In this document: in pieces, positions 56,401 to 64,000 of the stretch
How positions within the stretch are numbered: the stretch's first letter is position 1
Layout: every line of letters starts with the position of its first letter
Assembly: GCA_037349105.1 (NCBI GenBank)
Contig: JAYJMM010000082.1
Coordinates: 124,001-188,000 of the forward strand
Direction: 5' to 3'
Length of the DNA stretch: 64,000 bases
DNA from: Limnomonas spitsbergensis
Taxonomy: Eukaryota; Chlorophyta; Chlorophyceae; Chlamydomonadales
Made by a program: the position numbers and the translations under genes
The notes under the pieces: generated by a model
What the model saw: only the letters and a program-made list of their open reading frames with translations
Told to the model about the DNA's origin: nothing
Database searches by the model: none

Positions 56401-59400
56401 AGTAGTGGGTTGGCAGGATAATGGGGGTGCAGAGGTGAGTGGAATGGGGGAGGGGCAGTCAGCAGCAACAGAGGTGGTGCATAGCTGAAGGCTGCAGAGA
56501 GAGGGCCGCCTAGAATGAGATCCAGGAGCCAGTGAAAGGCCGCGCACATGCAACTGCAGGGCAGTAGTTGGTTGGGGGGATAATGGGGGTGCAGAGGTGA
56601 GTGGAATGGGGGAGGGGCAGTCAGCAGCAACAGAGGTGGTGCATAGCTGAAGGCTGCAGAGAGAGGGCCGCCTAGAATGAGATCCAGGAGCCAGTGAAAG
56701 GCCGCGCACATGCAACTGCAGGGCAGTAGTGGGTTGGGGGGATAATGGGGGTGCAGAGGTGAGTGGAATGGGGGAGGGGCAGTCAGCGGCAACAGGGGTG
56801 GTGCAGAGCTGAAGGCTGCAGAGAGAGGGCCGCCTAGAATGAGATCCAGGAGCCAGTGAAAGGCCGCGCACATGCAACTGCAGGGCAGTAGTGGGTTGGG
56901 GGGATAATGGGGGTGCAGAGGTGAGTGGAATGGGGGAGGGGCAGTCAGCGGCAACAGGGGTGGTGCAGAGCTGAAGGCTGCAGAGAGAGGGCCGCCTAGA
57001 ATGAGATCCAGGAGCCAGTGAAAGGCCGCGCACATGCAACTGCAGGGCAGTAGTGGGTTGAGGGGATAATGGGGGTGCAGAGGTGAGTGGAATGGGGGAG
57101 GGGCAGTCAGCAGCAACAGGGGTGGTGCAGAGCTGAAGGCTGCAGAGAGAGGGCCGCCTAGAATGAGATCCAGGAGCCAGTGAAAGGCCGCGCACATGCA
57201 ACTGCAGGGCAGTAGTGGGTTGAGGGGATAATGGGGGTGCAGAGGTGAGTGGAATGGGGGAGGGGCAGTCAGCAGCAACAGGGGTGGTGCAGAGCTGAAG
57301 GCTGCAGAGAGAGGGCCGCCTAGAATGAGATCCAGGAGCCAGTGAAAGGCCGCGCACATGCAACTGCAGGGCAGTAGTGGGTTGGGGGATAATGGGGGTG
57401 CAGAGGTGAGTGGAATGGGGGAGGGGCAGTCAGCAGCAACAGAGGTGGTGCATAGCTGAAGGCTGCAGAGAGAGGGCTGCCTTGGGTGAGATCCAGGAGC
57501 CAGTGAAAGGCCGCGCACATGCAACTGCAGGGCAGTAGTGGGTTGGGGGGATAATGGGGGTGCAGAGGTGAGTGGAATGGGGGAGGAGCACTCAGCGGCA
57601 ACAGGGGTGGTGCAGAGCTGAAGGCAGCAGAGAGAGGGCCGCCTAGAATGAGATCCAGGAGCCAGTAAAAGGCCGCGCACATGCAACTGCAGGGCAGTAG
57701 TGGGTTGGCAGGATAATGGGGGTGCAGAGGTCAGTGGAATGGGGGAGGGGCAGTCAGCAGCAACAGAGGTGGTGCAGAGCTGAAGGCTGCAGAGAGAGGG
57801 CCGCCTAGAATGAGATCCAGGAGCCAGTGAAAGGCCGCGCACATGCAACTGCAGGGCAGTAGTGGGTTGGGGGGATAATGGGGGTGCAGAGGTGAGTGGA
57901 ATGGGGGAGGGGCAGTCAGCAGCAACAGAGGTGGTGCATAGCTGAAGGCTGCAGAGAGAGGGCCGCCTAGAATGAGATCCAGGAGCCAGTGAAAGGCCGC
58001 GCACATGCAACTGCAGGGCAGTAGTGGGTTGGGGGGATAATGGGGGTGCAGAGGTGAGTGGAATGGAGGAATGGTAGTCAGCGGCAACAGGGGTGGTGCA
58101 GAGCTGAAGGCTGCAGAGAGAGGTCCGCCTAGAATGAGATCCAGGAGCCAGTGAAAGGCCGCGCACATGCAACTGCAGGGCAGTAGTGGGTTGGGGGGAT
58201 AATGGGGGTGCAGAGGTGAGTGGAATGGGGGAGGGGCAGTCAGCAGCAACAGAGGTGGTGCATAGCTGAAGGCTGCAGAGAGAGGGCCGCCTAGAATGAG
58301 ATCCAGGAGCCAGTGAAAGGCCGCGCACATGCAACTGCTGGGCAGTAGTGGGTTGGGGGGATAATGGGGGTGCAGAGGTGAGTGGAATGGGGGAGGGGCA
58401 GTCAGCAGCAACAGGGGTGGTGCAGAGCTGAAGGCTGCAGAGAGAGGGCCGCCTAGAATGAGATCCAGGAGCCAGTGAAAGGCCGCGCACATGCAACTGC
58501 TGGGCAGTAGTGGGTTGGGGGGATAATGGGGGTGCAGAGGTGAGTGGAATGGGGGAGGGGCAGTCAGCAGCAACAGGGGTGGTGCATAGCTGAAGGCTGC
58601 AGAGAGAGGGCCGCCTAGAATGAGATCCAGGAGCCAGTGAAAGGCCACGCACATGCAACTGCAGGGCAGTAGTGGGTTGGGGGGATAATGGGGGTGCAGA
58701 GGTGAGTGGAATGGGGGAGGGGCAGTCAGCGGCAACAGAGGTGGTGCAGAGCTGAAGGCTGCAGAGAGAGGGCCGCCTAGAATGAGATCCAGGAGCCAGT
58801 GAAAGGCCGTGCACATGCAAATGCAGGGCAGTAGTGGGTTGGGGGGATAATGGGGGTGCAGAGGTGAGTGGAATGGGGGAGGGGCAGTCAGCAGCAACAG
58901 AGGTGGTGCATAGCTGAAGGCTGCAGAGAGAGGGCTGCCTAGAATGAGATCCAGGAGCCAGTGAAAGGCCGCGCACATGCAACTGCTGGGCAGTAGTGGG
59001 TTGGGGGGATAATGGGGGTGCAGAGGTGAGTGGAATGGGGGAGGGGCAGTCAGCGGCAACAGGGGTGGTGCAGAGCTGAAGGCTGCAGAGAGAGGGCCGC
59101 CTAGAATGAGATCCAGGAGCCAGTGAAAGGCCGCGCACATGCAACTGCAGGGCAGTAGTGGGTTGGGGGGATAATGGGGGTGCAGAGGTGAGTGGAATGG
59201 GGGAATGGCAGTCAGCGGCAACAGGGGTGGTGCAGAGCTGAAGGCTGCAGAGAGAGGGCCGCCTAGAATGAGATCCAGGAGCCAGTGAAAGGCCGCGCAC
59301 ATGCAACTGCAGGGCAGTAGTGGGTTGGGAGGATAATGGGGGTGCAGAGGTGAGTGGAATGGGGGAGGGGCAGTCAGCAGCAACAGAGGTGGTGCATAGC

Positions 59401-62400
59401 TGAAGGCTGCAGAGAGAGGGCTGCCTTGGGTGAGATCCAGGAGCCAGTGAAAGGCCGCGCACATGCAACTGCAGGGCAGTAGTGGGTTGGGGGGATAATG
59501 GGGGTGCAGAGGTGAGTGGAATGGGGGAGGGGCAGTCAGCAGCAACAGGGGTGGTGCAGAGCTGAAGGCTGCAGAGAGAGGGCCGCCTAGAATGAGATCC
59601 AGGAGCCAGTGAAAGGCCGCGCACATGCAACTGCAGGGCAGTAGTGGGTTGGGGGGATAATGGGGGTGCAGAGGTGAGTGGAATGGGGGAGGGGCAGTCA
59701 GCAGCAACAGAGGTGGTGCATAGCTGAAGGCTGCAGAGAGAGGGCCGCCTAGAATGAGATCCAGGAGCCAGTGAAAGGCCACGCACATGCAACTGCAGGG
59801 CAGTAGTGGGTTGGGGGGATAATGGGGGTGCAGAGGTGAGTGGAATGGGGGAGGGGCAGTCAGCGGCAACAGGGGTGGTGCAGAGCTGAAGGCTGCAGAG
59901 AGAGGGCCGCCTAGAATGAGATCCAGGAGCCAGTGAAAGGCCGCGCACATGCAACTGCAGGGCAGTAGTGGGTTGGGGGGATAATGGGGGTGCAGAGGTG
60001 AGTGGAATGGGGGAATGGCAGTCAGCGGCAACAGGGGTGGTGCAGAGCTGAAGGCTGCAGAGAGAGGGCCGCCTAGAATGAGATCCAGGAGCCAGTGAAA
60101 GGCCGCGCACATGCAACTGCAGGGCAGTAGTGGGTTGGGAGGATAATGGGGGTGCAGAGGTGAGTGGAATGGGGGAGGGGCAGTCAGCAGCAACAGAGGT
60201 GGTGCATAGCTGAAGGCTGCAGAGAGAGGGCTGCCTTGGGTGAGATCCAGGAGCCAGTGAAAGGCCGCGCACATGCAACTGCAGGGCAGTAGTGGGTTGG
60301 GGGGATAATGGGGGTGCAGAGGTGAGTGGAATGGGGGAGGGGCAGTCAGCAGCAACAGGGGTGGTGCAGAGCTGAAGGCTGCAGAGAGAGGGCCGCCTAG
60401 AATGAGATCCAGGAGCCAGTGAAAGGCCGCGCACATGCAACTGCAGGGCAGTAGTGGGTTGGGGGGATAATGGGGGTGCAGAGGTGAGTGGAATGGGGGA
60501 GGGGCAGTCAGCAGCAACAGAGGTGGTGCATAGCTGAAGGCTGCAGAGAGAGGGCCGCCTAGAATGAGATCCAGGAGCCAGTGAAAGGCCACGCACATGC
60601 AACTGCAGGGCAGTAGTGGGTTGGGGGGATAATGGGGGTGCAGAGGTGAGTGGAATGGGGGAGGGGCAGTCAGCAGCAACAGGGGTGGTGCATAGCTGAA
60701 GGCTGCAGAGAGAGGGCCGCCTAGAATGAGATCCAGGAGCCAGTGAAAGGCCACGCACATGCAACTGCAGGGCAGTAGTGGGTTGGGGGGATAATGGGGG
60801 TGCAGAGGTGAGTGGAATGGGGGAGGGGCAGTCAGCGGCAACAGAGGTGGTGCAGAGCTGAAGGCTGCAGAGAGAGGGCCGCCTAGAATGAGATCCAGGA
60901 GCCAGTGAAAGGCCGTGCACATGCAAATGCAGGGCAGTAGTGGGTTGGGGGGATAATGGGGGTGCAGAGGTGAGTGGAATGGGGGAGGGGCAGTCAGCAG
61001 CAACAGAGGTGGTGCATAGCTGAAGGCTGCAGAGAGAGGGCTGCCTAGAATGAGATCCAGGAGCCAGTGAAAGGCCGCGCACATGCAACTGCTGGGCAGT
61101 AGTGTGTTGGGGGGATAATGGGGGTGCAGAGGTGAGTGGAATGGGGGAGGGGCAGTCAGCGGCAACAGGGGTGGTGCAGAGCTGAAGGCTGCAGAGAGAG
61201 GGCCGCCTAGAATGAGATCCAGGAGCCAGTGAAAGGCCGCGCACATGCAACTGCAGGGCAGTAGTGGGTTGGGGGGATAATGGGGGTGCAGAGGTGAGTG
61301 GAATGGGGGAATGGCAGTCAGCGGCAACAGGGGTGGTGCAGAGCTGAAGGCTGCAGAGAGAGGGCCGCCTAGAATGAGATCCAGGAGCCAGTGAAAGGCC
61401 GCGCACATGCAACTGCAGGGCAGTAGTGGGTTGGGAGGATAATGGGGGTGCAGAGGTGAGTGGAATGGGGGAGGGGCAGTCAGCAGCAACAGAGGTGGTG
61501 CATAGCTGAAGGCTGCAGAGAGAGGGCTGCCTTGGGTGAGATCCAGGAGCCAGTGAAAGGCCGCGCACATGCAACTGCAGGGCAGTAGTGGGTTGGGGGG
61601 ATAATGGGGGTGCAGAGGTGAGTGGAATGGGGGAGGGGCAGTCAGCAGCAACAGGGGTGGTGCAGAGCTGAAGGCTGCAGAGAGAGGGCCGCCTAGAATG
61701 AGATCCAGGAGCCAGTGAAAGGCCGCGCACATGCAACTGCAGGGCAGTAGTGGGTTGGGGGGATAATGGGGGTGCAGAGGTGAGTGGAATGGGGGAGGGG
61801 CAGTCAGCAGCAACAGAGGTGGTGCATAGCTGAAGGCTGCAGAGAGAGGGCCGCCTAGAATGAGATCCAGGAGCCAGTGAAAGGCCACGCACATGCAACT
61901 GCAGGGCAGTAGTGGGTTGGGGGGATAATGGGGGTGCAGAGGTGAGTGGAATGGGGGAGGGGCAGTCAGCGGCAACAGGGGTGGTGCAGAGCTGAAGGCT
62001 GCAGAGAGAGGGCCGCCTAGAATGAGATCCAGGAGCCAGTGAAAGGCCGCGCACATGCAACTGCAGGGCAGTAGTGGGTTGGGGGGATAATGGGGGTGCA
62101 GAGGTGAGTGGAATGGGGGAATGGCAGTCAGCGGCAACAGGGGTGGTGCAGAGCTGAAGGCTGCAGAGAGAGGGCCGCCTAGAATGAGATCCAGGAGCCA
62201 GTGAAAGGCCGCGCACATGCAACTGCAGGGCAGTAGTGGGTTGGGAGGATAATGGGGGTGCAGAGGTGAGTGGAATGGGGGAGGGGCAGTCAGCAGCAAC
62301 AGAGGTGGTGCATAGCTGAAGGCTGCAGAGAGAGGGCTGCCTTGGGTGAGATCCAGGAGCCAGTGAAAGGCCGCGCACATGCAACTGCAGGGCAGTAGTG

Positions 62401-64000
62401 GGTTGGGGGGATAATGGGGGTGCAGAGGTGAGTGGAATGGGGGAGGGGCAGTCAGCAGCAACAGGGGTGGTGCAGAGCTGAAGGCTGCAGAGAGAGGGCC
62501 GCCTAGAATGAGATCCAGGAGCCAGTGAAAGGCCGCGCACATGCAACTGCAGGGCAGTAGTGGGTTGGGGGGATAATGGGGGTGCAGAGGTGAGTGGAAT
62601 GGGGGAGGGGCAGTCAGCAGCAACAGAGGTGGTGCATAGCTGAAGGCTGCAGAGAGAGGGCCGCCTAGAATGAGATCCAGGAGCCAGTGAAAGGCCACGC
62701 ACATGCAACTGCAGGGCAGTAGTGGGTTGGGGGGATAATGGGGGTGCAGAGGTGAGTGGAATGGGGGAGGGGCAGTCAGCAGCAACAGGGGTGGTGCATA
62801 GCTGAAGGCTGCAGAGAGAGGGCCGCCTAGAATGAGATCCAGGAGCCAGTGAAAGGCCACGCACATGCAACTGCAGGGCAGTAGTGGGTTGGGGGGATAA
62901 TGGGGGTGCAGAGGTGAGTGGAATGGGGGAGGGGCAGTCAGCGGCAACAGAGGTGGTGCAGAGCTGAAGGCTGCAGAGAGAGGGCCGCCTAGAATGAGAT
63001 CCAGGAGCCAGTGAAAGGCCGTGCACATGCAAATGCAGGGCAGTAGTGGGTTGGGGGGATAATGGGGGTGCAGAGGTGAGTGGAATGGGGGAGGGGCAGT
63101 CAGCAGCAACAGAGGTGGTGCATAGCTGAAGGCTGCAGAGAGAGGGCTGCCTAGAATGAGATCCAGGAGCCAGTGAAAGGCCGCGCACATGCAACTGCTG
63201 GGCAGTAGTGGGTTGGGGGGATAATGGGGGTGCAGAGGTGAGTGGAATGGGGGAGGGGCAGTCAGCGGCAACAGGGGTGGTGCAGAGCTGAAGGCTGCAG
63301 AGAGAGGGCCGCCTAGAATGAGATCCAGGAGCCAGTGAAAGGCCGCGCACATGCAACTGCAGGGCAGTAGTGGGTTGGGGGGATAATGGGGGTGCAGAGG
63401 TGAGTGGAATGGGGGAATGGCAGTCAGCGGCAACAGGGGTGGTGCAGAGCTGAAGGCTGCAGAGAGAGGGCCGCCTAGAATGAGATCCAGGAGCCAGTGA
63501 AAGGCCGCGCACATGCAACTGCAGGGCAGTAGTGGGTTGGGAGGATAATGGGGGTGCAGAGGTGAGTGGAATGGGGGAGGGGCAGTCAGCAGCAACAGAG
63601 GTGGTGCATAGCTGAAGGCTGCAGAGAGAGGGCTGCCTTGGGTGAGATCCAGGAGCCAGTGAAAGGCCGCGCACATGCAACTGCAGGGCAGTAGTGGGTT
63701 GGGGGGATAATGGGGGTGCAGAGGTGAGTGGAATGGGGGAGGGGCAGTCAGCAGCAACAGGGGTGGTGCAGAGCTGAAGGCTGCAGAGAGAGGGCCGCCT
63801 AGAATGAGATCCAGGAGCCAGTGAAAGGCCGCGCACATGCAACTGCAGGGCAGTAGTGGGTTGGGGGGATAATGGGGGTGCAGAGGTGAGTGGAATGGGG
63901 GAATGGCAGTCAGCAGCAACAGAGGTGGTGCATAGCTGAAGGCTGCAGAGAGAGGTCCGCCTAGAATGAGATCCAGGAGCCAGTGAAAGGCCGCGCACAT
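38429..64000. repeat. 162-bp satellite array, about 158 copies, running off the right edge
   Basis: Tandem 162-bp units ('ctgcagggcagtagtgggtt'+'ggggggataatgggggtgca'+'gaggtgagtggaatggggga'...'cgcctagaatgagatccagg'). The plus strand is purine/G-rich. Local higher-order repeats have periods of 813 bp (about 44.3-46.9 kb), 485 and 1781 bp (48.3-55.5 kb) and 2106 bp (58.1-63.7 kb). Single-base indels and three 47-51 bp partial-unit insertions (near 39041, 40708 and 41080) shift the frame. Long minus-strand open frames (thousands of codons in two frames) follow from pyrimidine-rich composition and a period divisible by three, so they are not annotated as genes. Confidence 0.97.

Noticed and set aside
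38353..64000. Giant minus-strand open frames of 1,400-2,800 codons with 54-residue repeats
   Set aside because: They arise because the 162-bp unit is divisible by three and its minus strand is pyrimidine-rich, so two frames lack stops at once. Indels and partial units shift frames without compensation, and a start is not required for openness. No sign of coding constraint.

Overview
The window looks like nuclear DNA of a chlorophycean green alga. It has spliced GT/AG genes with short exons in very long introns, a calredoxin-type gene (four EF-hands fused to thioredoxin, a family described in Chlamydomonas), glycine/alanine/glutamine-rich coding insertions, plant-type TTTAGGG-like degenerate repeats, and remnants of non-LTR, hAT-like and PIF/Harbinger-like elements. 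The genus cannot be fixed from the sequence. No rRNA, tRNA or CRISPR was seen.

Layout: (1) 0-14.1 kb, minus strand: the first eight exons of an NVL/RIX7-type AAA-ATPase of ribosome biogenesis. All intron phases agree, and the gene runs off the left edge. (2) 14.46-24.86 kb, plus strand: a calredoxin-like gene, divergent from NVL across a ~360 bp spacer. Ten exons are placed; the thioredoxin cis-proline segment was not found. (3) 25.17-27.2 kb: a 49-bp satellite. (4) 27.2-34.2 kb: a transposon graveyard with two LINE C-terminal fragments, dispersed repeats and minisatellites. (5) 34.2-38.4 kb, minus strand: two exons of an unrecognised gene. (6) 38.43-64.0 kb: about 158 copies of a 162-bp satellite with several local higher-order repeats, running off the right edge.

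The most striking observation is a shared architecture around the exons. Most recognised exons of all three genes are flanked by decayed tandem copies of their own exon/intron junction: acceptor-edge copies lie upstream, donor-edge copies downstream, with telomere-like patches often between them. The introns look as if they grew by repeated duplication across splice junctions. Two arrays have become homogeneous: the 98-bp array abutting NVL exon 2, whose units still carry the acceptor and a translatable piece of that exon, and possibly the 162-bp satellite, whose unit resembles the acceptor edge of the exon at 38.34-38.43 kb. The very long open frames in the satellite are composition artefacts, not genes.

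NVL (nucleolar) and calredoxin (plastid) have no known functional link; their pairing probably only reflects a shared promoter region.
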